A DNA stretch of 64,000 nt from Sulfitobacter aestuariivivens (GTDB lineage Bacteria > Pseudomonadota > Alphaproteobacteria > Rhodobacterales > Rhodobacteraceae): the NCBI RefSeq assembly GCF_014763045.1, contig NZ_JACTAG010000001.1:186001-250000 (forward strand), read 5' to 3'. The notes beneath the pieces were generated by a model. It worked only from the letters and a program-made list of their open reading frames with translations. It searched no databases and was not told where the DNA came from. Numbering within the stretch: the stretch's first letter is position 1; the number at the start of each line of letters is the position of its first letter. Positions 47,094-55,332 of this stretch are shown one piece after another. Both the position numbers and the translations under genes were made by a program.

Positions 47094-47214
47094 TGATCAC
47101 TTTGGTGCGGTACGCGGCGCGCCGGGCGCGCGCATCAGCGGATTGTGCAAAAAGCTGACATTTTGATTTCAAACGGATACTATCCCGACGGGTATCCTGA
47201 ATTGCGAGATGATC

Positions 47215-48078
47215 ATGTTCAATCCTACCGCTGTCGTTGCTACAGAATTCGGCGATCATCTGGCAGAGACCTACTTGCAGTATTTTTCCGGACGGAAGGC
47301 CGAATACGCGGCTTTCATCAGCGGCAGTGCGCGCATGATACTTGAGCGGCTCGGCAATTCGGATGCGCTTTATCACAACGCCGAACATACGATGATGGTG
47401 ACGCTGGTGGGTCAGCAGATCATTCGGGGCCAGTTGGTGACGCGCGCGGTCCAGCCGGAAGACTGGCTGCATTTCATTGTGTCTCTGCTGGTGCACGACA
47501 TCGGGTACTCGCGCAACATCTGTGAAGGGGATTCCGATACAGAGGTTGTGATCAACGAAGCCGGAGACAAGATCTGTCCGCCGCGCGGGGCGTCAGATGC
47601 GTTTCTTGCGCCGTATCATATCGAGCGTGGGAAGATTTACGCCCGCCAACGCTTTGAGGGGTCCGGGCTGATTGACGAAGAGCGGATCGCCGATGCCATC
47701 GAATACACGCGTTTCCCGGTTCCTGATGACAAGGCCTATGCACAGACAACGACGGAGGCGGCTTTGGTGCGCGCGGCTGACCTAATCGGGCAGATCGCAG
47801 ATCCGTTCTATCACAGGAAGATCACTGCGCTTTATTATGAGTTTGACGAGACCGGGTTTGCGGAGAAGCTGGGCTATGAAACGCCAATGGACCTGATGGA
47901 GCAATTTCCGCAGTTCTTCTGGCGACAGGTGCAACCCCTGATCGGCCCCGCGCTGACGCATCTGGAGCAGACGATGGAGGGCAAGCAGTGGGTGGCGCAG
48001 CTTTATAACCACGTCTTTCAGGCGTCCCATCGTGCAAGTTGTCTTGGGCCCTTTCCCGGTGCCGTGGATACCAAGTAG
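47215..48078 (+). CDS. HD-domain metal-dependent phosphohydrolase
   Basis: The protein has 287 residues. Metal ligands are visible in YHNAEHTMMV (H...H) and in SLLVHDIGYSR (HD), with a later Asp in LVRAADLIGQIADP. Such proteins hydrolyse phosphoesters of nucleotides or cyclic nucleotides; the substrate is unknown. ATG 47215 is one of two starts six bases apart. It lies ~120 bases after the EamA gene. Confidence 0.8.
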   Translation: MFNPTAVVATEFGDHLAETYLQYFSGRKAEYAAFISGSARMILERLGNSDALYHNAEHTMMVTLVGQQIIRGQLVTRAVQPEDWLHFIVSLLVHDIGYSRNICEGDSDTEVVINEAGDKICPPRGASDAFLAPYHIERGKIYARQRFEGSGLIDEERIADAIEYTRFPVPDDKAYAQTTTEAALVRAADLIGQIADPFYHRKITALYYEFDETGFAEKLGYETPMDLMEQFPQFFWRQVQPLIGPALTHLEQTMEGKQWVAQLYNHVFQASHRASCLGPFPGAVDTK

Positions 48079-48094
48079 CCGGACCGGGTGGCGC

Positions 48095-48790
48095 TTAGTC
48101 GGGCTGTGGAAAGCCGCGCAGGCGCAGGAACAGGCTTTCTTCATCGTTGTTCTTGAAAAAGGGAACGGACGCAGGCGGGGCGGTGTCGCCGGCGCGTGCC
48201 TCGATTTCGGCGAGCACGACTTCGGTGATGAAGGGCATGTCAAAGGCGCGTGCCTCAGAAAGTTTCACCCATTGCAGATGCGAAAGTTCATCGCTCGCGG
48301 CTGAAAAATCATCAAGATCGCCTGCAATGTCCGCGGCATCCACCAGAAAAAAGCGCGCGTCGAACCGGCGTGGGCGACCCGGGGGTGTGAGCGCGCGAAA
48401 GACAAACTGCAGCGGCGCGGCATGGGGCAGGTGACCGGTTGCGGCATAGCTTTCCCAATCGGCGGGTGGATGTGCGGCCCATCGACCGGGATGCCCCAGC
48501 ACGAGGCCGGTTTCCTCCCACAGTTCGCGGATGGCCGCAGCCGCCAGCGCGTGGGCCAGTGATGGGTCGGCATCCTCTGCAAGACGCGCAGCGCATGTCC
48601 CCGTCAGGGCGGTTGCCAGCGGGATATCGGCATCACCTGCATCGACCGCACCGCCGGGAAAGACGAATTTGTTGGGCATGAACACCGCCTTTGCGCCGCG
48701 CTGGCCCATCAATATGTGCGGTTCTTCAAATCGGTTGCGCAGCACGATGACCGTGGCTGCGTTCCGGATTTGTGATTTGTCGATACTCAT
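48095..48790 (-). CDS. NUDIX hydrolase
   Basis: The 231-residue protein has a NUDIX fold with an N-terminal strand set (RNAATVIVLRNRFEEPHILM) and the core Nudix helix as AAAAIRELWEETGLVLG (REUxEExGU). A long insert (~60-90) precedes the helix, as in coenzyme A diphosphatase or NUDT19-like members. It hydrolyses a nucleoside diphosphate linked to another group; the substrate is unknown. Confidence 0.88.
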   Translation of the reverse strand: MSIDKSQIRNAATVIVLRNRFEEPHILMGQRGAKAVFMPNKFVFPGGAVDAGDADIPLATALTGTCAARLAEDADPSLAHALAAAAIRELWEETGLVLGHPGRWAAHPPADWESYAATGHLPHAAPLQFVFRALTPPGRPRRFDARFFLVDAADIAGDLDDFSAASDELSHLQWVKLSEARAFDMPFITEVVLAEIEARAGDTAPPASVPFFKNNDEESLFLRLRGFPQPD

Positions 48791-48823
48791 GCGGCTCTCC
48801 GGTATGACGAAAAGGCGCGCCGG

Positions 48824-49231
48824 TCAGGTGGAAGGGGCAAACCCGCCCATACCCTTGGCCCATTGAAAGCCGATCATGGCCCCCTTCAGTCTGGGCAGAA
48901 GGTAAAGCGACAACCCGGTACAGCCAACCGCAAAAATGGTGAACAGGGTCAGCGGCTCTGGACGCCAGGTCACAAAGACCCAATGCAGCAGCGGCGCCAT
49001 CAGATGGCCCACGAAAAGGATGGTCAGATAGGCAGGCCCATCGTCGGCACGATGATGATGCAATTCCTGCCTGCAAACAGCGCAGTCGTGGTTCACCTTG
49101 AGGTAGCCATTGAGCAGCGGACCACTGCCGCAGCGTGGGCATTTGCCGCGCCATCCGCGCACAATCGATCCCCACCGCGGCCGGTCTTCATCGGCGTTCT
49201 CGATCTGCTGCGCCAGGGTGATGGGGGACAT
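48824..49231 (-). CDS. DUF983 membrane protein
   Basis: The 135-residue protein has a CPRCG...CAVC zinc-ribbon-like pair (GKCPRCGSGPLLNGYLKVNH then DCAVCRQELHHH) and two C-terminal helices (residues ~70-115). It matches DUF983, conserved in alphaproteobacteria near respiratory or cell-wall genes; its function is unknown. The start is ATG 49229-49231 (MSPITLAQQ). The much longer in-frame reading to 51211 is not coding. Confidence 0.88.
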   Translation of the reverse strand: MSPITLAQQIENADEDRPRWGSIVRGWRGKCPRCGSGPLLNGYLKVNHDCAVCRQELHHHRADDGPAYLTILFVGHLMAPLLHWVFVTWRPEPLTLFTIFAVGCTGLSLYLLPRLKGAMIGFQWAKGMGGFAPST

Positions 49232-49424
49232 AGAGTGCTCCTTTGCGTCCCGTCTCAAATGCGCTTTCTGGCGGGAAATTGGAAGGGTCTTGCGCCCCGC
49301 CGCGTCGCGATGTCGCGCAGGCGGATGCGGCTGCTGAACTTTTTTCGACGGAAGTCGGAATGTGCTGCGTTGAAAGGTGGACCGGGCCAAGAAGGAGCCG
49401 GGCAGAGCAAAGAGGAAAGATGTT

Positions 49425-49970
49425 ATGAAACTACGGGAAAATCTGCATATCGCGACGCTGGTCAGCTTGATTGCGCTCGGGGCGGGAGCGGCGCATGCCA
49501 AATCCGGCAACCACGCGGAACGCTTTGGAGAAATCGACGCCGACGGCAACGGTGAGATCACCCAGGCTGAGCTGAAAGCCCATGCAGAGGCGCGGTTTGC
49601 CAGTGCCGATACGAATGGTGACGGCCTGCTGGACAACGCGGAAATGGCCGCTGCACGGGCAGAGCGGGGCGGAAAGCGCGCGCAGAAAATGCTGGAAAAG
49701 TTCGACGCGGACGGCAGTGGCGCACTTGATGCCGCAGAGTTGCAAGAGGCCGCCAAGGGCCGCCATGGCAAGCGTGGCGATCGGATGATGAAGCGTCTGG
49801 ATGCCAACAATGACGGCAAATTGTCGATGGCAGAGATGACCGGCCGCCGCGACCCTGCAAAGATGTTCGAGCGGCTGGATGCGGATGAGAATGGCACGCT
49901 GAGTGCTGAGGAATTCGCCAAGGCGGGCGAGCGCATGCGGCATCGCCACGGCAAGAAATCCCGCGACTGA
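49425..49970 (+). CDS. Exported EF-hand calcium-binding protein
   Basis: The protein has 181 residues with a signal peptide (residues ~1-23, GAAHA) and about five EF-hand loops: DADGNGEITQAE, DTNGDGLLDNAE, DADGSGALDAAE, DANNDGKLSMAE and DADENGTLSAEE, each with the expected Asp/Asn/Gly/Glu pattern. It should bind Ca2+ in the periplasm. The tail is basic (RHRHGKKSRD). It directly precedes the ECF sigma gene, so a calcium or metal signal to that sigma factor is conceivable. AGAGGAAAG upstream of ATG 49425 is a good ribosome site. Confidence 0.88.
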   Translation: MKLRENLHIATLVSLIALGAGAAHAKSGNHAERFGEIDADGNGEITQAELKAHAEARFASADTNGDGLLDNAEMAAARAERGGKRAQKMLEKFDADGSGALDAAELQEAAKGRHGKRGDRMMKRLDANNDGKLSMAEMTGRRDPAKMFERLDADENGTLSAEEFAKAGERMRHRHGKKSRD

Positions 49971-50025
49971 GACTGTTTGCGGGCGTGGTTGTCTTCTGCG
50001 CCCGCAGACCCTAGCCAAGACCGTG

Positions 50026-50601
50026 ATGCATGAAAGAAACGAGCCAGACGCCGATGCCGCGCTGTTGGCGCGATATGCTGCCGGGGATCCGGCGGCGGCG
50101 GCGCTGTTGGCGCAGCGTTTGGGGCCGCGCGTCTACGCGCAGGCCAGTCGCATTCTGGGCGATGCAACCGAGGCCGAGGATGTGACCCAGGATGCAATGA
50201 TGCGGCTGTGGCGCGTGGCGCCTGACTGGCAGACCGGGCAGGCAAAGGTGACGACATGGCTTTACCGTGTGGTTGCAAATCTGTGCACCGACCGCCTGCG
50301 CAAGCGGCCTGCGACGTCGCTGGACGCAATTGCTGAACCTGCCGATCCCGCGCCTTCTGCGGCGCAACACCTGCAGAACGTGGCGCGTGCAGACGCGCTT
50401 CAGACGGCGCTTGATACCTTGCCAGAGCGGCAGCGGATGGCCGTGGTTCTGCGGCATATCGAAGGCTTGGCCAATCCGGAAATTGCGGCCATTCTTGATG
50501 TTGGCGTTGAAGCGGTGGAAAGCCTGACCGCGCGTGGAAAAAAGGCTTTGAAGGGGGCGCTGGCGGGTCAGCGCGATGCATTGGGGTACGACGATGAGTG
50601 A
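50026..50601 (+). CDS. ECF RNA polymerase sigma factor
   Basis: The 191-residue protein has region 2 (RILGDATEAEDVTQDAMMRLW, then KVTTWLYRVVANLCTDRLRK) and region 4 (LPERQRMAVVLRHIEGLANP followed by EIAAILDVGVEAVESLTARG). No region 1.1 or 3 is present. It follows the EF-hand gene by 55 bases, and its stop overlaps the next start (ATGAGTGA). It likely controls envelope or metal-stress genes, perhaps those of this operon. Confidence 0.92.
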   Translation: MHERNEPDADAALLARYAAGDPAAAALLAQRLGPRVYAQASRILGDATEAEDVTQDAMMRLWRVAPDWQTGQAKVTTWLYRVVANLCTDRLRKRPATSLDAIAEPADPAPSAAQHLQNVARADALQTALDTLPERQRMAVVLRHIEGLANPEIAAILDVGVEAVESLTARGKKALKGALAGQRDALGYDDE

Positions 50602-50938
50602 TGTGGACAAGACAATCAGCGATGACGCCCTGGAAGCCTGTTTCGAGCAGGCCCGTGTGACGCAGGCCCCTCTGCCAGAGGCTGCAATGGCGCGCATTCT
50701 GGCCGATGCCGCGGCGGTTCAGCCACGCGCCCCTCGGATGGCGTGGCGCGCTTGGGTGCGTGCATTGGGAGGGGCCCCGGGGATCGGTGGCCTGATCACG
50801 GCGACCTGCGTTGGCTTCTGGATCGGGATTGCACCGCCCCAGATGCTGCCCGATGTGGGCGGTATCGTTCTGGGGGCTGAGGTGTCTGCCTTTGATCTTG
50901 ATGCCGATGGATTTGGCTGGGATCTTGAGGAAGGATGA
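50594..50938 (+). CDS. Small membrane protein, candidate anti-sigma factor
   Basis: The 114-residue protein has an N-terminal soluble part (EACFEQARVTQAPLPEAAMA), a basic patch (WRAWVRAL), one membrane helix (~65-85, GIGGLITATCVGFWIGIA) and a short periplasmic tail. The layout and the ATGAGTGA overlap with the sigma gene fit a transmembrane anti-sigma factor. It lacks a clear ZAS motif, so the call is by context. Confidence 0.65.
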   Translation: MSDVDKTISDDALEACFEQARVTQAPLPEAAMARILADAAAVQPRAPRMAWRAWVRALGGAPGIGGLITATCVGFWIGIAPPQMLPDVGGIVLGAEVSAFDLDADGFGWDLEEG

Positions 50939-50942
50939 TAAA

Positions 50943-51443
50943 ATGACAACCACGCCCCCGACCGCGCGGCCGCGCCGCCTTTTCAAGATTGCGCTTGTTG
51001 TCTCGCTTGCACTGAATCTGCTGTTTGTGGGGCTGGTGGCGGGTGCCGCGTGGCGGTTTGGGGGCGGGGGTCCATCCCGCGACCATGGCGGACCCGACTG
51101 GCAGGGGTTTGCGGCGCCATACGTTTGGGCCTTGCCCAAGGCAGAGCGGCGCGCGCTTTTTGGTGAGTTGCGCCGCGTGCATCCGCGACGCGACAGGGAC
51201 GCGCGGCGCATGACGTACGATCAGATGCTTGCCGCCCTGCGGTCCGATCCCTACGACGCGGCGCGTGTCGAGGCGATCCTGACAGAGCAGCAGTCCGGGA
51301 TTGTCGCGCTGCAGTCGGCGGCGCGAGATCGGTGGCTTGGCACCATCTCTGAAATGTCGGATGCGGACAGGGTTGCCTATGCAGACCGGTTGGAAAAGAT
51401 CATCGAACGCGGTCCGCGCAGGCGCAACAAGGATCGGCGCTGA
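50943..51443 (+). CDS. Periplasmic heavy-metal-sensor-like protein (CnrX/ZraP type)
   Basis: The 166-residue protein has a single N-terminal anchor (residues ~13-33, FKIALVVSLALNLLFVGLV) and a helical periplasmic domain (LPKAERRALFGELRRVHPRR, TYDQMLAALRSDPYDAARVE, LQSAARDRWLGTISEMSDAD). It resembles the heavy-metal resistance/CpxP-like helical-hairpin family. It starts 4 bases after the previous stop. It may sense metals and feed the ECF sigma switch. Confidence 0.75.
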   Translation: MTTTPPTARPRRLFKIALVVSLALNLLFVGLVAGAAWRFGGGGPSRDHGGPDWQGFAAPYVWALPKAERRALFGELRRVHPRRDRDARRMTYDQMLAALRSDPYDAARVEAILTEQQSGIVALQSAARDRWLGTISEMSDADRVAYADRLEKIIERGPRRRNKDRR

Positions 51444-51506
51444 TGCGTGCGCTTGTCAGCACATGGCCCGCAGGATAGACCCCGGCCAGCAGCATGCGGG
51501 GGCGAC

Positions 51507-52001
51507 GTGGCAACAGAAGATCACAAAGATGAGGTGCTTGCCGTCGTTCAGGCGTCCCGGGGCAGACGCTTTCTGGGGATGACATCGCTGACGTTGCTTG
51601 GTGTTTTGCTGATTTATGTCGCCATCGCTCAGCCTCCGACGCCGGTTTGGCAAGTTTTCCTGATTGTTGTGGGGCTTGCCGCATTGTGGTGTGCGGATGC
51701 GATGCGCAAGGCGACCGCAAGTCAGGTTGTTCTTACAGAAACCGAACTGCGCGATGGTGACGGGACGCTGATTGCACCGCTGGAAGATGTGATTGGCGTC
51801 GATCGCGGCTTTTTCGCGTTCAAACCGTCGAACGGGTTTCTGCTGAAGACACGGTCCCGGGCACCGCGACGGTGGCGACCGGGATTGTGGTGGCGGATTG
51901 GCAACCGTGTGGGCGTGGGCGGCATGACGGCGGCGCATCAGGCCAAGAACATGTCCGAGATCCTGGCGATCATTCTGGCCCGCCGCGATATGTCGCCGTA
52001 G
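51507..52001 (+). CDS. Membrane protein of unknown function, PH-like C-terminus
   Basis: The 164-residue protein starts at GTG 51507 (GCGGGGGCG before it). It has two helices (~20-40 and ~48-65) and then a strand-rich region (QVVLTETELRDGDGTLIAPL, VIGVDRGFFAFKPSNGF) that could be a small PH-type domain. I do not recognise it with certainty. It converges on the Tad locus. Confidence 0.65.
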   Translation: MATEDHKDEVLAVVQASRGRRFLGMTSLTLLGVLLIYVAIAQPPTPVWQVFLIVVGLAALWCADAMRKATASQVVLTETELRDGDGTLIAPLEDVIGVDRGFFAFKPSNGFLLKTRSRAPRRWRPGLWWRIGNRVGVGGMTAAHQAKNMSEILAIILARRDMSP

Positions 52002-52014
52002 GCCACGTGGCACG

Positions 52015-52040
52015 AAAAAAGGCGCGCCCCGGGGGCGCGA
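52015..52040 (-). terminator. Rho-independent terminator of the first Tad locus
   Basis: On the minus strand CGCGCC and GGCGCG arms (within 52023-52039) are followed directly by six T residues (complement of 52015-52020). This fits an intrinsic terminator for the TadE/TadG genes ending at 52063. Confidence 0.8.
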
Positions 52041-52062
52041 CTTTCAGAGCAAAGGCATCAAA

Positions 52063-52635
52063 TCAGTTGCAGGCGTCAAAGCAGACCGCAGGCGCATAGC
52101 GCGGGCTGGTAAAGACATATGTCCTGATCTCGTCCGCCGTGAGACCGGTCTCGAAAGGCGTGTCGTAATTGCTCCAGGTTTCGAGAAGCACGATCCGTTC
52201 ATTGTCGGGCATGACCGGCAGCTTGTCGTGCCAGTTAGACACCTGCGCGTCCGACAGGGGCGAGATCGAGCCGCGCACTTCGGACCAGTCAGCGCGGTAG
52301 CTGTCGTTGTCCTCGTCGTACCAGATCTGGCTGACACGCATGCTGGTCTGGCCCTGGCTGCGCGACAGGTATTCAAACAGATCGTGGGTGCCGTCCAGAT
52401 AGTCATCGTCGATCGGCATCGTTTCGCGCGAGATTGCATCGCTGATGGTAAAGGCTGCCTTCTGGTGCACGCTGAACATCCGGTAGGCGTCATATATGGC
52501 GAACATGCACAGGTAGGCCCAGAAAATCACCGGCAGGATGATCATGGCCTCAACGGCCACAGACCCGTCTTCACGGCGCAGAAAAGAGCCGCGCATCCAG
52601 TCCTTGCCGGTTTGGAGAAGGTGTTTGATATACAT
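52063..52635 (-). CDS. TadE-like minor pseudopilin
   Basis: The 190-residue protein has a basic leader (FLRREDG) and a hydrophobic helix SVAVEAMIILPVIFWAYLCM (prepilin-peptidase type G-SVAVE; Glu at +5). The periplasmic part is hydrophilic. TadE and its relatives sit at the base of Flp pili. It is the last gene of a three-gene set, with its start overlapping the previous stop. Confidence 0.8.
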   Translation of the reverse strand: MYIKHLLQTGKDWMRGSFLRREDGSVAVEAMIILPVIFWAYLCMFAIYDAYRMFSVHQKAAFTISDAISRETMPIDDDYLDGTHDLFEYLSRSQGQTSMRVSQIWYDEDNDSYRADWSEVRGSISPLSDAQVSNWHDKLPVMPDNERIVLLETWSNYDTPFETGLTADEIRTYVFTSPRYAPAVCFDACN

Positions 52636-53174
52636 TAGCTTGGCTCCTGTACAAAGGCGGCGGACGAGATCATGCGTACCCGGCCTGAGCCGTCGTCGTC
52701 GAATGCATACCCAAGGCCCGTTGTCGCAAAGACCGGCTTGAACTTGACGCAGGCGCGCAAGATCATCAGCTCGTGGGACTCCCCCAGGGTAAAGCCGCGC
52801 TCTGGCTCGACCGGTTGGCTGAGATCGATGCAATCGGGTTGAGGGTCGAATGCCGCAAAGGCACGTGGGTTCAGGGGCTGCATTTCAAGCCGCAGGGTCG
52901 TGTCGCAGTCGTCGATGAAGCCCGCGTTGCGGCAGATCATGTCCTTGAGCTGCGGATGCGTCATCGGCGTATTGGTGTTGAGCCGCACATAACGCACTGT
53001 CAGATCAAGACCACGGTCGAGGAACATGTGCCGCATGGAGTACAAACCCATTTCCACGCCCATCAGGAAACAGCCGATGATCAGCGGTGTGAAGATCACG
53101 AATTCGACCACGAGGGCGCTGCCGTCTTCGTCGCGGCGAAACTGCCGCAGGTATGATGTGAGTGTGCGTATCAT
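52635..53174 (-). CDS. TadE-like minor pseudopilin
   Basis: The 179-residue protein has a leader ending RRDEDG, then SALVVEFVIFTPLIIGCFLM, matching the TadE motif with a Glu after the cleavage site. Several Cys occur later (MICRNAGFIDDC, DCIDLS, LRACVKF). It overlaps the vWA gene upstream and the next TadE-like gene downstream, so it is one operon. Confidence 0.8.
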   Translation of the reverse strand: MIRTLTSYLRQFRRDEDGSALVVEFVIFTPLIIGCFLMGVEMGLYSMRHMFLDRGLDLTVRYVRLNTNTPMTHPQLKDMICRNAGFIDDCDTTLRLEMQPLNPRAFAAFDPQPDCIDLSQPVEPERGFTLGESHELMILRACVKFKPVFATTGLGYAFDDDGSGRVRMISSAAFVQEPS

Positions 53175-54631
53175 TGGGTCAACCTCAGCTGATTGATTTG
53201 CCCGGCGATGGCGCCGAAGGCCTCCTTAATCTGTTCGCTTCCGGCGACGCGGAAGAAATGGCTAGGCGATGAGGCGCAATCCTCCATCACTGTGGCGCCG
53301 TGATCGAGCACCTCAAAACCGATGGTCCAGACGATGATCTCTCTGGCTTTGGCAGCGTCGCAGATGTTCTTAAGGAGCGCGTCGCCTTTGGCCTCAGTGT
53401 ATTTGTTGTAGTAGTATTGCGTGTGATTACTGGAGCTTACGTTGTTCCACAGGTAATATTGCAGGTTGTACTCTTCCCAATGGGTGTAGTGTCGGGGTGT
53501 GCCGATGTCCGCGTCATTGGTGGTGTAATACGCATCATAAATGCGGTTGGCTTTTGAATTCTGGCCATCGGTCATCAGGACGACCGTCTTGAGCGTTTCA
53601 TCATCGGTATAGGCGGCGGGTCTGTCACTGAAGGCGGCATCTACGTGGCCAGCGGTGGACAGATCTGCTGTCATGGACCTGAACGAGGGATCCAGCATCG
53701 AAGCCGCCCATTTCATGCCGATGAAGATTTGCGTGCCTGCGCGGGGTTTCATCGCATTGATCTGCGCCTTGAGCTGGCTGGCGTTCTGGCTGAAAGGCCG
53801 GATTTCCTCATAATCGTTACGCGGGCAGACCGTGTCGTACACCGTGTTCAGTTGCGACCCGGATTCGATGGAGTACCAGTTCCACTGATAATGCTGCATC
53901 TGAGCATAGGTCTTGTTGCGCTCGAAGTTTGCCGTCTGAAAGTCCGCATCGGTAAATTCAACGCAATGGGAATAATCATGTGTCGTCACGATGTTCGGCA
54001 TCTGGTCATAGATCTTCGGGCCGGCATTGACGTGCTGGGAGTAGGGGATCAGCGAAACAGAGACCAGATCCCGGTTTTTGGGTTTCAACACTTCGTCAAT
54101 GAATTCGCCAGCCGCGGCCTGCATGTCGGCCATCTTGGTGCCGTTCTTCATGGAGCCTGAAACGTCAAGCACCAGCGAGATTTCGACCTTGTTCACCTTT
54201 TCCTGCGCCTGGGAGGCCGCAGGGACGACAAGCGTATCAACACCCACCATGTTCATGAACTGGGTGTTCATTGTGGTGGTTGCGTCCACATTCACCGTTC
54301 GAAAATTGAGCCCTTCGACGACAGTGACGTTTGAGACATAGTCGCCCATGCCGGATTTGACGAAATAGTCCCGTACGACCGCTTCTGGATCGAGGGTCTG
54401 GTCGAGATCGGCTGCTGCGAGCACGGCACGGTCAGACACGGCCTGAAGGCGGGTGCGCTCCATTTCGTTGCGCATCAGGTCAACGCCGATACCACCCACC
54501 ATCAACATCATGAGGATCATGAAACAGGCGAAGATGGTCATCGTCCCGTTTTCATTTCTGGCAAAGATTTTTAGGAATCTTTCTTCATCGCGAATACGAT
54601 CGCGATGGCACAACGTGCCACAGTTTACCAT
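53171..54631 (-). CDS. TadG-like protein with von Willebrand factor A domain
   Basis: The protein has 486 residues. The N-terminus has a membrane helix with TadG-type composition (NENGTMTIFACFMILMMLMV). A vWA domain starts near residue 170 with an intact MIDAS (DVSGSMKNGTKM), a later Thr and TDGQN. A long Asn/Tyr-rich insert (SSNHTQYYYNKYTEAKG) lies within the domain. Such proteins may link pili to surfaces or to a secretion route. ATG 54629-54631 has AAGG 7 bases before it; the longer frame to 55006 is not supported. Confidence 0.85.
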   Translation of the reverse strand: MVNCGTLCHRDRIRDEERFLKIFARNENGTMTIFACFMILMMLMVGGIGVDLMRNEMERTRLQAVSDRAVLAAADLDQTLDPEAVVRDYFVKSGMGDYVSNVTVVEGLNFRTVNVDATTTMNTQFMNMVGVDTLVVPAASQAQEKVNKVEISLVLDVSGSMKNGTKMADMQAAAGEFIDEVLKPKNRDLVSVSLIPYSQHVNAGPKIYDQMPNIVTTHDYSHCVEFTDADFQTANFERNKTYAQMQHYQWNWYSIESGSQLNTVYDTVCPRNDYEEIRPFSQNASQLKAQINAMKPRAGTQIFIGMKWAASMLDPSFRSMTADLSTAGHVDAAFSDRPAAYTDDETLKTVVLMTDGQNSKANRIYDAYYTTNDADIGTPRHYTHWEEYNLQYYLWNNVSSSNHTQYYYNKYTEAKGDALLKNICDAAKAREIIVWTIGFEVLDHGATVMEDCASSPSHFFRVAGSEQIKEAFGAIAGQINQLRLTQ

Positions 54632-54647
54632 AGTCTTACCTTTCACT

Positions 54648-54673
54648 CCGGTGACCGAACACTCGGCCACCGG
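54648..54673 (-). promoter_or_regulatory. Hairpin directly before the vWA-TadG ribosome site
   Basis: CCGGTG and CCGA (from 54648) pair with TCGG and CACCGG (to 54673) around an ACAC loop, with one mismatch. The stem ends only ~5 bases before the AAAGG ribosome site of the minus-strand gene, so it may control translation or be the end of a leader. Confidence 0.45.
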
Positions 54674-55332
54674 TACAATAGTCGTCAGTACCCAATGTTT
54701 ACCTCTGCGCTTGAAATCGGGCTTAATTGGGGCTTGAGCGTGGCACGCCGAAAAATTTCCTAAAATGTTCAATAACACTGAGTTTTGCCGTTTCTGGTCC
54801 ACGCGCTTGACGCTGATCAATCTGACGCGGTTTGCGGCCGGGGTCGGGCATTTGCGGGTGCTGTTTATAAGATGAGAAAGCGCGCGCAAAGCACTCTTAA
54901 ATATGAAAGAAAGTGGGATGGAGATGCTTTCGCCACCCCCGGTTGTGCCAGGGGATGGATGGCCGCGAAGCTTTGGTTCGCGATTGTTGGTCATCTGATT
55001 TGTCATGTCGCGCTCTCAGCAGCAGGCCCCCAAGCCAGCTCGGATCGGGCATGAACAACGATCCGTGGCGCATAATATGCGGTATAAATGCGGCCAAACT
55101 GAGGCAAATGGTTCAAAATTGAGGAAACCCATGGCTTTTTCGCGGCGGTTGGTTTCGCGTTTGGAAACGGTCGGCGCGATCCATGCGGATTGGATATCTA
55201 GCTATAAAATGAAGCGCCGAGCTAAATAAAGTCGCACGTTTGAAACATGATCGTTAGGGTGGTGTGAGTTCAACTGATTGAAGTGAGTCGTGCCCGGCAA
55301 GGGTGACCACAAATTGCCAACAGGAGAAATCT
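54674..55332. other. Divergent intergenic region, vWA-TadG / glutamate dehydrogenase
   Basis: This 659-base gap is more AT-rich than its surroundings. It has several TATAAA-like boxes (near 54870, 55083, 55200) and no convincing ORF. It must hold promoters for both divergent operons. I see no repeat or RNA family beyond the hairpin at its left edge. An ORF of 60-90 codons on either strand has no coding signature. Confidence 0.4.

Noticed and set aside
48824-51211. A 795-codon minus-strand frame covering the EF-hand, sigma and sensor genes
   Set aside because: Only its last 135 codons (48824-49231, DUF983) make a recognisable protein. The rest is low-complexity Ser/Arg/Pro composition, the shadow of GC-rich plus-strand genes.
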